Shown here one piece after another: positions 1 to 8,330 of a stretch of DNA of 64,000 nucleotides. Source of the DNA: Lentibacillus sp. JNUCC-1 (lineage in GTDB: Bacteria > Bacillota > Bacilli > Bacillales > Amphibacillaceae); NCBI RefSeq assembly GCF_009741735.1, contig NZ_WHOH01000001.1, positions 186,001-250,000 of the forward strand. Direction: 5' to 3'. A program made the translations under genes and the position numbers. Numbering within the stretch: position 1 is the first letter of the stretch; every line of letters begins with the position of its first letter. Under the pieces are notes generated by a model. It was not told the DNA's origin, ran no database searches, and saw nothing but the letters and a program-made list of their open reading frames with translations.

Positions 1-227
1 ATAACCTCCTGTCCTGTTGCCAGTTTTTCACCGTTTAATTCCTTTTCACGGACTTGTTTACAGGCCTCCAGCAATTGTTTGCCCGCCGCCCGATGAATTG
101 CACCGTCAACACCACCACCGCCCATTAGTGTCCCGTTAGCAGCATTGACAATAGCATCAGCATTTTGCTTTGTAATATCTCCGGTAATAAGTGTCAAGCG
201 ATTATTGTTAATCTCTGTATGCATCAT
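1..227 (-). CDS. Macro-domain protein (ADP-ribose / O-acetyl-ADP-ribose binding), C-terminus outside window
   Basis: Reverse-strand reading from ATG at 227 gives about 75 residues starting [20 protein letters not shown] and continuing with [20 protein letters not shown], the typical start of a YmdB-like macro domain: the NAAN segment and glycine-rich loop bind ADP-ribose. Members hydrolyse O-acetyl-ADP-ribose or remove ADP-ribose from proteins in the cytoplasm. A GGAGGTG ribosome site lies just upstream (231-237); the second ATG at 224 could also be used. The gene runs off the left edge, so the catalytic C-terminal half is not visible and the exact substrate is unknown. Confidence 0.9.
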   Translation of the reverse strand, partial: MMHTEINNNRLTLITGDITKQNADAIVNAANGTLMGGGGVDGAIHRAAGKQLLEACKQVREKELNGEKLATGQEV

Positions 228-396
228 GCACACCTCCATTATCTTATGTCAAACAGAATTCTTTTTCCAGTCTTTCAAAGACAATACCCTAAAGCACCCA
301 GGCTATATACATATATGTCAGATTCTCTTGCTTGGCGGGTTGTCTAAACCTGATACTATTTAAATATAAATGAGCTATTGGGCGAAGGCTATGGGA

Positions 397-1739
397 ATGG
401 TTAATGAAAAGCTGGGATCACAGTCCGCAGCTAAAAGTTTTTTTCAATATTTTATTCCGACTTTAATCGGTATGATGCTAATGTCCGTTAACATTGTAAT
501 TGATGGAATTTTCGTTGGAAACGGCATTGGATCAGTCGCACTTGCCAGTGTCAACATCGCTGTGCCGGTTTGGTCGATTATCATCTCACTCGCCCTTCTT
601 ATTGGGCTTGGGGCGGTACGCTTTACTCCATTGCGATCGGGGAAGAAAATGAAGAAAAAGCCAAGCAAATCTTTACGTTATCTATGGTATTGACAATTGG
701 AATCACAATTGTAACATCCGTTTTGTGCATTTTGTTTATCGAGCCGTTAGCTTCTTTGTTCGGGGCTAATGCAGAAACAATGCCATATGTTCTTGATTAT
801 ATGAGCATCTTATTTTACGCCGCCTTGATTATTGCCCTTGAAGCAGTGATCAGTATATTTATCAGAAATGACGGAGATCCACAGCTCGCCATGACGGGTC
901 TGGTGGCAACAGCTCTCATCAATATTGCCCTGAACTATTGGATGATTTTTATTCTAGGGCTTGAAGTGAAAGGTGCGGCACTTGCAACCGTCATCGCCAC
1001 AGCTATAGGGCTTTTAATCTATTGCATCCATTTTTTCAAGAAAGGATCAGGTCTCAAGCTGGTCAAACTTTCGTTTCAAAAAAGCACAACCTGGGCAATT
1101 ATGAGAATTGGCTTTCCGGGGTTTCTTTCGGAAGTTGGGATGGGTGTATTTGTGATGGGTTACAATGTGGCCATGGCCTATTATATCGGCACAAATGGGC
1201 TTGCTGCTTTTTCAGTCATCAATTATTTACACGCCTTCATGTTTTTGGCCTTTCTCGGAATTGGATCAACCATACAGCCCATGATCAGCTACTATTACGG
1301 CGCCAGAAAACCAGAGATGATCAAGTCCACCATTCGGATTTCTGAATTGACGGTTCTGTCTCTGGGTGCCCTCTTTATTCTGATTGGGTTTTTCGGAGCT
1401 GATTTTCTTGTTTCCATTTTTGGTGTGGCTTCTGATACTATTGCTGATATGGCTGCAACCGGCATCCATTTGTTCTTTCTTGGCTATGTATTTATGGGGA
1501 TCAATTTCATTTATATGACCTATTACCAGTCCATTGGATATATCAAACCATCTGTTGGGATTACAGTATTCAGGGGGTTTATACTGTTAATTCTCATGTT
1601 GTTAATTCTGCCCTATTTCTTTGGAATTAATGGGATTTGGCTATCACTGCCCGTGGCTGAAAGCATTGTTGCCGTTGTTTTGATGGTATATGCCCGAAAA
1701 GGCGTTATGGAGCAAGGGACATTTGAGCGGAGGTTTTAA
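397..1739 (+). pseudogene. MATE family multidrug efflux transporter, frameshifted
   Basis: Two overlapping frames form one MATE (MatE) multidrug/sodium antiporter of about 447 residues with roughly 12 membrane spans. The first frame (FFQYFIPTLIGMMLMSVNIV...) runs to LALLIGLG near 614; the second continues GGTLYSIAIGEENEEKAKQIF to 1739. Adding one G to the GGGG run at 614-617 restores a continuous LIGLGGGTLYS reading, so the defect is a single-base deletion in a homopolymer. ATG 397 is preferred (AAGG at 385-388); an in-frame ATG at 370 has no ribosome site. Such pumps export cationic drugs. Whether it is a true pseudogene or a sequencing undercall cannot be settled here; five other genes in the window have the same kind of defect. 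Confidence 0.8.
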
Positions 1740-1811
1740 GCTTCGAGGTTGCAGGACATTTTCATCGGTGATGCATAGGATAATTCCAAACGATTAAAAA
1801 GGATGATTCTA

Positions 1812-2426
1812 ATGACTTCACCAGCTTTACCTGCAGTTGTTCAGGCACGGGTTATGTCCCAGCCGGGCTTGACCGTATATGTTCCGTACATCAGTGGTTT
1901 GCAAAATGCTCCTGTTCAGAATGCAATTAATGAGAGCATCTACCACAATGTTATGAACCTTATTCAAACCCAGTATCATCAGCAGCAAGTTCAGCAATTT
2001 GCTGAGATGACCGGCACATTTGAAATTAAAACAAACGAACGCAACATACTGAGTCTGGTTTTGACCAACTATGCCATTGCCCCTCAGCACGCTAACGGGC
2101 TTACAGTATTACAAGCACTGACTTTTGATACGACAACAGGAGAGATTATTTCGTTCCATGACTTATTTGCACGGGGAAGTGATTATAAACGACTCATATC
2201 TTCTCTTATTCAAAAACAAATCAAAGAACGTGATATTACCCTCCTAGACACTTACCCGAGTGTTAAACGTAACCAATCTTATTATATTGCAGATCAAACA
2301 CTTGTCGTATTTTACCAGCCATTGGAAATAACCCCCCATTATGTGGGTGCCCCCATGTTCCCGATCCCGATTTATCAGTTACAGAGCGTGATTGCTCCAA
2401 ACAGCATTCTTGAAAAAATGAGTTAA
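1812..2426 (+). CDS. DUF3298/DUF4163 (RsiV/PdaC-like) domain protein
   Basis: About 204 residues. The order of an N-terminal PYISGLQNAPVQNAINESI strand-helix unit and a C-terminal LTFDTTTGEIISFHDLF ... LVVFYQPLEITPHYVGA unit fits the DUF4163-DUF3298 pair found in anti-sigma factor RsiV and deacetylase PdaC. There is no transmembrane segment or catalytic deacetylase domain, so this is a stand-alone sensing/binding-like domain and its partner is unknown. Start chosen at ATG 1812, nine bases after AAAAAGG (1796-1802); an in-frame ATG at 1803 abuts that site and is less likely. A strong terminator follows directly. Confidence 0.7.
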   Translation: MTSPALPAVVQARVMSQPGLTVYVPYISGLQNAPVQNAINESIYHNVMNLIQTQYHQQQVQQFAEMTGTFEIKTNERNILSLVLTNYAIAPQHANGLTVLQALTFDTTTGEIISFHDLFARGSDYKRLISSLIQKQIKERDITLLDTYPSVKRNQSYYIADQTLVVFYQPLEITPHYVGAPMFPIPIYQLQSVIAPNSILEKMS

Positions 2427-2431
2427 CAACA

Positions 2432-2466
2432 AACAGGCACTTTTCTATTTAAAGTGCCTGTTTTGA
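2432..2466 (+). terminator. Rho-independent terminator
   Basis: A perfect 10-bp stem CAGGCACTTT / AAAGTGCCTG separated by seven bases and followed by TTTTG ends the DUF3298-like gene; it may also serve the convergent gene ending at 2477. Confidence 0.85.
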
Positions 2467-2476
2467 TTTAATGTGG

Positions 2477-2839
2477 TCAACGCCAATTAATCGCCATATT
2501 AGGCTTGCAGCAATCAACACCTGAAACGTGTGAGGACATTTCAAAATGAATGCCATCCGGATTATACCGCACGTCAACCTTTCCTTTAACCCCAGTTGAT
2601 TGAACCAATTCTTCAACGCGTTGTAAATTATTTTCTTGGGCGTTTGCCATAATGTCATGTGCTAAATTTGTATTATCAGCCAATGCATTTGTTAATTGAC
2701 TGGCGTCTTCCATAAGTGCTTGAAATGTTAATGCCGCCTGCTGAAAATATTGGGTATCGACCTCAGGGTAAGGAATTCTCCAAAAAGGGGAATGATTAAA
2801 TATGTTACAGCCATAATTCGGATAGTTTGATCCGTACAA
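2477..2839 (-). CDS. Conserved hypothetical protein (Bacillaceae)
   Basis: 120 residues starting at TTG 2839 behind a strong GGGGAGGG ribosome site. The N-terminus (MYGSNYPNYGCNIF) is rich in Tyr/Asn and Cys, the middle is a long amphipathic helix (residues about 28-80), and the C-terminus carries VKGKVDVRYNPDGIHFEMSS followed by a CC pair. No family function is recognised; the Tyr/Asn-rich start is reminiscent of spore-coat proteins but that is only an impression. Transcribed alone, convergent with the preceding gene. Confidence 0.65.
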   Translation of the reverse strand: MYGSNYPNYGCNIFNHSPFWRIPYPEVDTQYFQQAALTFQALMEDASQLTNALADNTNLAHDIMANAQENNLQRVEELVQSTGVKGKVDVRYNPDGIHFEMSSHVSGVDCCKPNMAINWR

Positions 2840-2903
2840 GACGTTCCCTCCCCATTAAGCTTTTATACAATATATGTACTCTGGATAGGGGTGTGCTTTA
2901 CAA

Positions 2904-2940
2904 GAACAAAAGCGGAAACGCCTTGGTCACTCATAAGCAA
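2904..2940. repeat. Dispersed short repeat (AAAGCGGAAxCGCCTTG type), copy 1
   Basis: The stretch reads AACAAAAGCGGAAACGCCTT then GGTCACTC and ATAAGCAAA. A close relative lies at 61730-61775. Both copies sit immediately before a terminator hairpin, suggesting a small intergenic repeat that travels with or extends terminators. Confidence 0.55.
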
Positions 2941-2945
2941 AAAAC

Positions 2946-2986
2946 AAAAAAGTGAAGGTCCATAGATTTGAACCTTCACTTTTTTA
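2946..2986. terminator. Bidirectional terminator
   Basis: AAAAAGTGAAGGT at 2946-2959 pairs with ACCTTCACTTTTTT at 2972-2985, with a 12-base loop and A/T tracts on both flanks. It ends the DUF2188 gene on the minus strand. Confidence 0.85.
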
Positions 2987-2993
2987 AGTGGAT

Positions 2994-3191
2994 TTAAAAC
3001 CTTTTTTCATCTGTAACTTTATGGTACTTGTCCAAAATTTGAACCATACTTGGACTATTGGCCTGAGCCATTTCTTCTGCTGCAGCAACAGCTTTATCTT
3101 CAGATTCATATTCTTTTTCTGGCGCAACATCCTCAAGCTTTACAATCCAAGCGGTTGCATCTACATTTGGCACAACTGTGTACGTATTCAT
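2994..3191 (-). CDS. DUF2188 domain protein
   Basis: A 65-residue protein with the DUF2188 pattern: N-terminal strand YTVVPNVDATAWIVKLEDV, then EYESEDKAVAAAEEMAQANSP, then VQILDKYHKV. These small proteins are common in Firmicutes; the biochemical role is unknown. AAAAAGGAG lies eight bases before the ATG. Single-gene unit with its own terminator. Confidence 0.8.
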   Translation of the reverse strand: MNTYTVVPNVDATAWIVKLEDVAPEKEYESEDKAVAAAEEMAQANSPSMVQILDKYHKVTDEKRF

Positions 3192-3269
3192 CTGACAAAA
3201 CTCCTTTTTCGAATGGTTGTCCTTGTAATTTAAGTTTTCCCGCCATACAGATTCTAAAACCCGTAATTA

Positions 3270-3739
3270 TCAAAGCGAAATATGTTCCTCAGAAGGCGCT
3301 TCTTTTTGCTTAGAAGGTTTGTTTTTCCAATGAATCACAAGCCAGCCAACAATTAAACTGTAAATGAAGTGAGCCAGCGTCCAATAAAACCAAGCTGTCA
3401 TGTCTCCCAGTTGTGGGGGCGTTCGGTTAAGCCTGTTAAAGAATACAGAAGACCACTGCCTCCAGTATAAATAAAAACATAGGCCCATAGGCTGTCTTCA
3501 AGAGAAACATAATTCAAAATCGGGTAGAGCAGCGCAACACTTGCAATGCAAAACACGAAATGAAAGAGGATTCCTACAAGTACCTCATTATCCGTCTCCT
3601 TCAATATAGGGATGTAATCCACATTATATAATAATATATATGCGTTACTGCCGGTTATCCAATGAATCACTTGTAGAAAGAGCGCCAGGACTACACCGCC
3701 AGCAACGCCGATGATGACATGTTTAAGATGTTTTTGCAT
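3270..3739 (-). pseudogene. Conserved four-span membrane protein, frameshifted
   Basis: Two frames join into about 157 residues. The first begins at ATG 3739 (AAGGCGG ribosome site at 3747-3753) as MQKHLKHVIIGVAGGVV and runs to LTGLTER near 3420; the second resumes with TPPQLGDMTAWFYWTLAHF. A sixth C in the five-C run (complement of GGGGG at 3414-3418) would restore one frame, so the lesion is a homopolymer deletion. Four hydrophobic segments are visible, with a conserved aromatic-rich third loop. The function is not recognised. Confidence 0.65.
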
Positions 3740-3835
3740 AATGTGTTCCGCCTTCCCAGTGTGTGGGGTTATATATGTTTCTATTTTCCACACGAGAAGA
3801 ATCGTAAACATGCGTTCAGGCACTTTAACCCATTA

Positions 3836-4525
3836 CTAACGTCCATCATTCCGAACTGAATATGTTTTATTCCCAGGCAACTCTAAACAATTAAGCTGGC
3901 CTCCATACACCGCCCCACCGTCAATGCCAACGATGTTATTTTCGCCTACGAACACATCGTATCGGTTTTGTTTTTGATGAAGGATTGGTGTTGGTGTATG
4001 TCCAAATACGACGATTTTATCGCCCTTGTATTTCTGAAAGAAAGACTCGCGTATCCATACAAGATCAAATGGATCTGTTTCTTCTAAGGGGAGACCTGGA
4101 ACCACACCTGCATGGACAAAGATATGTGTGTCAGTTTCATAGTAATAGTCAAGCTGCTTAAGGAATGCGACATGTTTTTTAAACAGTTCTGAATCTGGTA
4201 AATGCAGTTGATCCATATCTGGTTCATAACTTAACAACGTTTCTTTGGCGCCGTTTCTGCTCCACCTTTCCCATGCACCAGGCTCTTCCTCAACTGTTGT
4301 GACAAGCATGTCATCATGGTTCCCCCTGAGAACAATGGCCCCTTCCTCTTTCAACGACATAACTTTATTGATAACACCACACGCATTAGGGCCGCGATCT
4401 ACATAATCTCCCAATAAAATCAACTGATCCTGAGCAGGGTCATAGGACACCTTCTCCAAAAGGACCTCAAACATGTCAAGTGCACCATGTATATCACTAA
4501 TTGCCAGTATTCTATTATGAGTCAC
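3836..4525 (-). CDS. Metallophosphoesterase, PPP-type serine/threonine phosphatase family
   Basis: 229 residues with the PPP metal-site motifs in order: ISDIHG (about residue 10), LLGDYVDRGP (about 40), LRGNHDDM (about 70), a histidine in VHAGVVPG (about 138) and VFGHTPT (about 174). The family includes PrpE and diadenosine tetraphosphatases; cytoplasmic dimetal hydrolysis of phosphate esters is expected, but the substrate cannot be assigned. The start is GTG 4525 behind GAGAGGG. Monocistronic. Confidence 0.88.
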   Translation of the reverse strand: MTHNRILAISDIHGALDMFEVLLEKVSYDPAQDQLILLGDYVDRGPNACGVINKVMSLKEEGAIVLRGNHDDMLVTTVEEEPGAWERWSRNGAKETLLSYEPDMDQLHLPDSELFKKHVAFLKQLDYYYETDTHIFVHAGVVPGLPLEETDPFDLVWIRESFFQKYKGDKIVVFGHTPTPILHQKQNRYDVFVGENNIVGIDGGAVYGGQLNCLELPGNKTYSVRNDGR

Positions 4526-4686
4526 GTTATAACCCTCTCTTCTCTATTTGGAAGTCTTTGTTCTTATTCTATCGTATCATTTTAGAAATGAAATACAATT
4601 GGTAATCCGGTCTCATAGACGAGTCTTTTAACTAAAAAGTTGCTAAAAAATATTGTTTTACTGATAATGGAACAGGGTGATGATTT

Positions 4687-5250
4687 TTGAACGCACGTGA
4701 TAAATGGAATGTAAAGCATGAAGAGATACTGAAGGATGGCACCAAGTTGTCCCCGAACGAGCGGCTTGTCAGTTGGAAGGATTATTTAACCGGCGGGACT
4801 GCACTTGATTTGGCAGCAGGATTGGGAGCTAACAGTACATTTTTAACTGGATTAGGGTATGAGGTTGAAGCGTGGGATCTATCTGACGTTGCTGTTCGTC
4901 ATATGCAACTGCTAAAATCCCAACAAAATTTGTCTGTGTATCCAATCATAACTGATTTGGAAAACATAAATGCGCTTCCTTCCAGAGAGAACAACTACGA
5001 TCTGGTTATATCAACATATTACCTCGATCGGTCCCTCTTCCCTTTTATGACAATGAGCCTTAAATCAGGTGGATATTTATTTTTTGAAACGTATTATAAG
5101 ACGCATGATGAGTCCTCACAAACGCCCATTAATGAAAAATTCTTGCTCAAGCCGAATGAGTTGCTCGAAATCTTTCGTGGCTGGGATATTTTATATTTTC
5201 AGATGAATGAACAAACAACTCAGCAAACCATTTTCTGCCGCAAACCATAA
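4687..5250 (+). CDS. Class I SAM-dependent methyltransferase (TehB-like)
   Basis: 187 residues starting at TTG 4687 with AGGGTGATG six bases upstream. The SAM-binding motif I is ALDLAAGLGANSTFL (about residues 38-52), motif II acidic residue in VEAWDLSD, and a later DLVISTYYLDRS stretch. Short TehB-like methyltransferases act on small molecules such as tellurite or thiols; no specific substrate can be inferred. A terminator follows. Confidence 0.85.
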   Translation: MNARDKWNVKHEEILKDGTKLSPNERLVSWKDYLTGGTALDLAAGLGANSTFLTGLGYEVEAWDLSDVAVRHMQLLKSQQNLSVYPIITDLENINALPSRENNYDLVISTYYLDRSLFPFMTMSLKSGGYLFFETYYKTHDESSQTPINEKFLLKPNELLEIFRGWDILYFQMNEQTTQQTIFCRKP

Positions 5251-5273
5251 TATGAATTTAGTATGCAAAACGA

Positions 5274-5307
5274 GAACCATCGCCTATATAGACGATGGTT
5301 CTTCCTC
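5274..5307. terminator. Rho-independent terminator between convergent genes
   Basis: GAACCATCG (5274-5282) pairs with CGATGGTTC (5293-5301), followed by a T-rich tail; it lies between the methyltransferase and fadH. Confidence 0.8.
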
Positions 5308-5310
5308 CAT

Positions 5311-6096
5311 TTAAAACGGAAATTGGTTGAGCCATTGTCCGCCGTCCATTGTGACAACTTCCCCATTGATATAGGCAGCGTCTTTTGACATTAGAAAATG
5401 GGCCAAGCCGGCTATTTCTTCAGGTGTGCCATAACGTTTTAATGGCACAGAGAGACGCGTACGTTCGGCCATTTCTTCTGAAAGAGCAAGTTTTTCGGCA
5501 CCGCCTGTCCGTTCAATCGGTCCAGGTGCGATGGCGTTAACACGAATGCCATATTTACTTCCCCATTCTACCGCTAGTGTTCGGGTCATGCTCAGAACAC
5601 CTGCTTTGGCAGCAGCATTATGGACAACACCCGCACCGGCGTCCCACGCATAAGTTGCAACCATATTTAGAATATGACCTTGCTTTTGTTCTTTAATCCA
5701 GTAATTAGCGACAGCTCTACTGCAATAAAATGTACCGTTCAGCACAATATCAATGACAGAATTCCATCCATTCACAGAAAGATCTTCAGCCGCAACGACA
5801 AAATTGCCTGCTGCATTATTCACCAGATGGTCAATTGTGCCAAACTTCTCGACTGCCGTTTGTACCATGCGGTCAACATCATCTGAACGGCGCACATCCA
5901 TTTGTACGATTGCAACTTCTCCAATGGCAACCTCATCCATTTCAGCTTTGGCTTCCTGAAGCTTTTCGTGATTGCGGCCAGTAATCACAACATTCGCGCC
6001 TTCTTCAGCACACCGCTTCGCCATCGCCTTCCCCATACCACTGGAACCTCCAGTGATAATAACCACTTCTCCCTTCAAATCAAACATCTCCCTCAT
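5311..6096 (-). CDS. fadH: 2,4-dienoyl-CoA reductase, SDR family (FadH)
   Basis: 261 residues of the short-chain dehydrogenase/reductase fold: cofactor motif TGGSSGMG (about 15-22), NNAAGNF, and the C-terminal block YGIRVNAIAPGPIERTGGAEKL followed by DGGQWLNQFPF, which closely matches Bacillus FadH (YkuF). As in FadH, the active-site region is VATYAWDAGAGVVHNAAAKAG rather than the classical YxxxK. It reduces 2,4-dienoyl-CoA with NADPH during beta-oxidation of unsaturated fatty acids. A perfect FadR palindrome lies at 6102-6121, right at the start, supporting repression by FadR. A downstream ATG at 6087 is an alternative start. Confidence 0.93.
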   Translation of the reverse strand: MREMFDLKGEVVIITGGSSGMGKAMAKRCAEEGANVVITGRNHEKLQEAKAEMDEVAIGEVAIVQMDVRRSDDVDRMVQTAVEKFGTIDHLVNNAAGNFVVAAEDLSVNGWNSVIDIVLNGTFYCSRAVANYWIKEQKQGHILNMVATYAWDAGAGVVHNAAAKAGVLSMTRTLAVEWGSKYGIRVNAIAPGPIERTGGAEKLALSEEMAERTRLSVPLKRYGTPEEIAGLAHFLMSKDAAYINGEVVTMDGGQWLNQFPF

Positions 6097-6101
6097 TTTT
6101 A

Positions 6102-6121
6102 GAATGAATGATCATTCATTC
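6102..6121. promoter_or_regulatory. FadR (YsiA) operator
   Basis: A perfect 20-bp palindrome GAATGAATGATCATTCATTC sits immediately upstream of fadH. It matches the Bacillus FadR operator form TGAATGAnTAnTCATTCA in its core. Known biology: FadR releases such sites when long-chain acyl-CoA binds, inducing beta-oxidation genes. Confidence 0.88.
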
Positions 6122-6208
6122 CAGATTATACCATAAATCTTCCTTTTATTAAAAAGCCAGTTCAAATCATTGAATATATTATGAAATTATTTTATATTGA
6201 AAGGAAAG

Positions 6209-6451
6209 ATGAAGAGAGATGCTTTAATGTCTGAATGGTTGCCTAGCTTATTAACCGAGACGCCACAGGAAGGTTTTGAACTTGCCATTAAACTAGCTCG
6301 AAAAGGCGTGGGGTACACCCAGCCTTCAGCTGAAACCCGATAAAAACTTCGTCCTGTATATGCAGACAATGCCGACAGTCTTACAATGGCCTCACAGGTT
6401 ATTGCCGTTCATTTCCAAACTGTAGCTGCAGCTAATAATTATTGGAAATAA
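6209..6451 (+). pseudogene. Small ORF with in-frame stop, unrecognised
   Basis: From ATG 6209 (AAAGGA just upstream) a frame codes 44 residues starting MKRDALMSEWLPSLLTETPQ, stops at TAA 6341-6343, then continues open for 35 more codons ending VHFQTVAAANNYWK at 6451. The composition on both sides looks protein-like and a terminator follows at 6462, so this may be one about 80-residue gene broken by a stop, or a genuine 44-residue peptide. No family is recognised. Confidence 0.35.
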
Positions 6452-6461
6452 CATTACTTAT

Positions 6462-6502
6462 AAACATGCTGGCAACTATTGAAAGCCAGCATGTTTATTT
6501 TA
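6462..6502 (+). terminator. Rho-independent terminator
   Basis: AAACATGCTGGC (6462-6473) pairs perfectly with GCCAGCATGTTT (6485-6496) and is followed by ATTTTATT. Confidence 0.82.
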
Positions 6503-6633
6503 TTCGTTTTCACGCATTTACGGCTTTTTAATGCGTAGATTATGAACAACCAGCCCATTAATGATACAATATAATATGCAGCACGTACTTAGGGATAATA
6601 AAAGATGATTGAATATCAATAAGGAGTGAGATC

Positions 6634-7518
6634 ATGGAGCAAAAACAATTTGACAAAATTAAAAATGGAAATGGATTTATAGCAGCGTTGGACCAAAGCG
6701 GTGGCAGTACACCGAAAGCACTCGCCGCATATGGTGTTCCGGAAAGTTCTTATTCAAGTGAAGATGAAATGTTTGATCTTGTCCACGAGATGCGAACACG
6801 AATCATCACCTCCCCTGCATTCAATCCAGACCACATCCTCGGAGCTATTTTATTTGAACAAACGATGGATAGTAAGATTGAAGGTAAATACACAGGAGAC
6901 TACCTTTGGGATGAGAAAGGCATTGTTCCTTTCATCAAAGTGGACAAAGGTCTTGCTGATGAAGAAAAAGGGGTTCAGCTCATGAAACCGAACCCTGGTC
7001 TTGATGATCTTCTGAAACGTGCCAATGAACGCAATATGTTTGGCACGAAAATGCGGTCGGTCATTAAGGAACCTAACAAAGATGGCATAAAAGATGTCGT
7101 GGATCAGCAATTTGACGTCGGCAAACAAATCATTGAAGCTGGACTCGTACCGATCATTGAACCAGAAGTGGACATTAATAGTGATCTCAAAGAATCGATT
7201 GAAGAAATGCTTAGAGATGAGATTCTCAAGCATCTGAATACGTTAAAAGAGGATCAGCTTGTTATGCTGAAGTTAACCATTCCATCAAAAGCAAATCTTT
7301 ATAAAACACTTATCGACCACCCAAATGTTGTGCGAGTTGTCGCGCTATCAGGCGGCTACAGCCGTGACGAAGCGAATGAAATGCTCAAAAAGAATGATGG
7401 CCTGATTGCCAGCTTTTCAAGAGCATTGAGCCAGGACCTGAACGCGGACCAGTCTGATGAAGCATTTAACGCTGAACTAGAAAAGGCTGTTCTTTCCATT
7501 TATAATGCATCAATTTAA
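6634..7518 (+). CDS. fda: Fructose-bisphosphate aldolase class I
   Basis: 294 residues closely resembling the bacterial class I aldolase of Staphylococcus (Fda): [17 protein letters not shown] near the N-terminus, [29 protein letters not shown], and the Schiff-base lysine region [14 protein letters not shown] (about residues 209-222). It cleaves fructose-1,6-bisphosphate to DHAP and glyceraldehyde-3-phosphate in glycolysis or the reverse reaction in gluconeogenesis, using a Schiff base rather than metal. AAGGAGTGAG lies before the ATG. Monocistronic, with a terminator at 7535. Confidence 0.93.
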   Translation: MEQKQFDKIKNGNGFIAALDQSGGSTPKALAAYGVPESSYSSEDEMFDLVHEMRTRIITSPAFNPDHILGAILFEQTMDSKIEGKYTGDYLWDEKGIVPFIKVDKGLADEEKGVQLMKPNPGLDDLLKRANERNMFGTKMRSVIKEPNKDGIKDVVDQQFDVGKQIIEAGLVPIIEPEVDINSDLKESIEEMLRDEILKHLNTLKEDQLVMLKLTIPSKANLYKTLIDHPNVVRVVALSGGYSRDEANEMLKKNDGLIASFSRALSQDLNADQSDEAFNAELEKAVLSIYNASI

Positions 7519-7534
7519 AGTCGTTTAAATTATG

Positions 7535-7570
7535 AAGCGGATCGTCATTTATGGTGGTCCGCCTTTTGAT
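7535..7570 (+). terminator. Rho-independent terminator after fda
   Basis: The GCGGATC / GGTCCGC stem with a 12-base loop is followed by CTTTTG. The same stretch falls inside an upstream extension of the ferritin frame, which argues against the longer ferritin start. Confidence 0.7.
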
Positions 7571-7648
7571 TGGTCTTATATACTGAATTCCTTCCTTTTA
7601 TCAGTTATACTGAAGCTGGAAACAAATTTTCATAAAGGGGATGTTAAT

Positions 7649-8155
7649 GTGATTAGCGAAAAATTAGGGAACGCACTCAACGATCAAGTCAACAATGAAC
7701 TCGATGCCGCACAAGCATACCTGGCCATGGCAGCTTATTGCGAACATCATAGCTATTCTGGATTTGCCAACTTCTATCTTCAACAGGCTGAAGAAGAACG
7801 TTTTCACGCTATGAAGCTATATGACTATTTAAATGATCGTGGCATTCAAGTTAAAATCGTCGGGACAAAAAGCCCAAAGACAGACTTCAATTCGATATTA
7901 GATACGTTTGAAACGTCCTTAAAACAGGAAAAAGGCGTCACGAAAAACTTCTATGATTTAACAGACTTAGCTTGGGCAGAAAAAGAACACGCTACCATCT
8001 CCTTCTTAAACTGGTTCTTGGATGAACAAGTTGAAGAAGAAGCGATGTTCGAGACGCATATTGACTACTTAAACCGCATCAGCGAAGACCAAAATGCTCT
8101 TTTCCTTTATGAAAAAGAACTTGGCGAACGGAAATTTTCACCAGAAAATGATTAA
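7649..8155 (+). CDS. Ferritin (non-heme iron storage)
   Basis: 168 residues forming a four-helix ferritin: the diiron ligands are visible as E in [14 protein letters not shown], ExxH in [17 protein letters not shown] in [13 protein letters not shown] and EQVEEEAMF. It oxidises Fe(II) and stores iron in a 24-mer shell in the cytoplasm. The start is GTG 7649 behind AAAGGGG; an upstream in-frame ATG at 7532 would add 39 residues that overlap the fda terminator and is rejected. A terminator follows at 8178. Confidence 0.93.
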   Translation: MISEKLGNALNDQVNNELDAAQAYLAMAAYCEHHSYSGFANFYLQQAEEERFHAMKLYDYLNDRGIQVKIVGTKSPKTDFNSILDTFETSLKQEKGVTKNFYDLTDLAWAEKEHATISFLNWFLDEQVEEEAMFETHIDYLNRISEDQNALFLYEKELGERKFSPEND

Positions 8156-8177
8156 TACCCCTCTAATAAGTGGTAAG

Positions 8178-8214
8178 AAAGCGGACAGTTAACAATAACT
8201 GTTCGCTTTTTTTA
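8178..8214 (+). terminator. Rho-independent terminator after ferritin
   Basis: AAAGCGGACAGTTA pairs with TAACTGTTCGCTTT (one mismatch) over a four-base loop, followed by TTTTTT. Confidence 0.85.
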
Positions 8215-8330
8215 TGTAATGAACGCTTTTAAAAGCTTTAATCATTTTTTTGTTCCTCCTTCATATGAATTACTATAACTGTTGGCCTGTCACTTAGACA
8301 TAATTCATTATTCCAAGGGAGGGTCTTATT

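Noticed and set aside
145..363. Short plus-strand ORFs over the start of the macro-domain gene
   Set aside because: They are antisense to the macro-domain frame and its leader.
7532..7648. N-terminal extension of ferritin
   Set aside because: It overlaps the fda terminator and lacks a ribosome site, whereas GTG 7649 has AAAGGGG.
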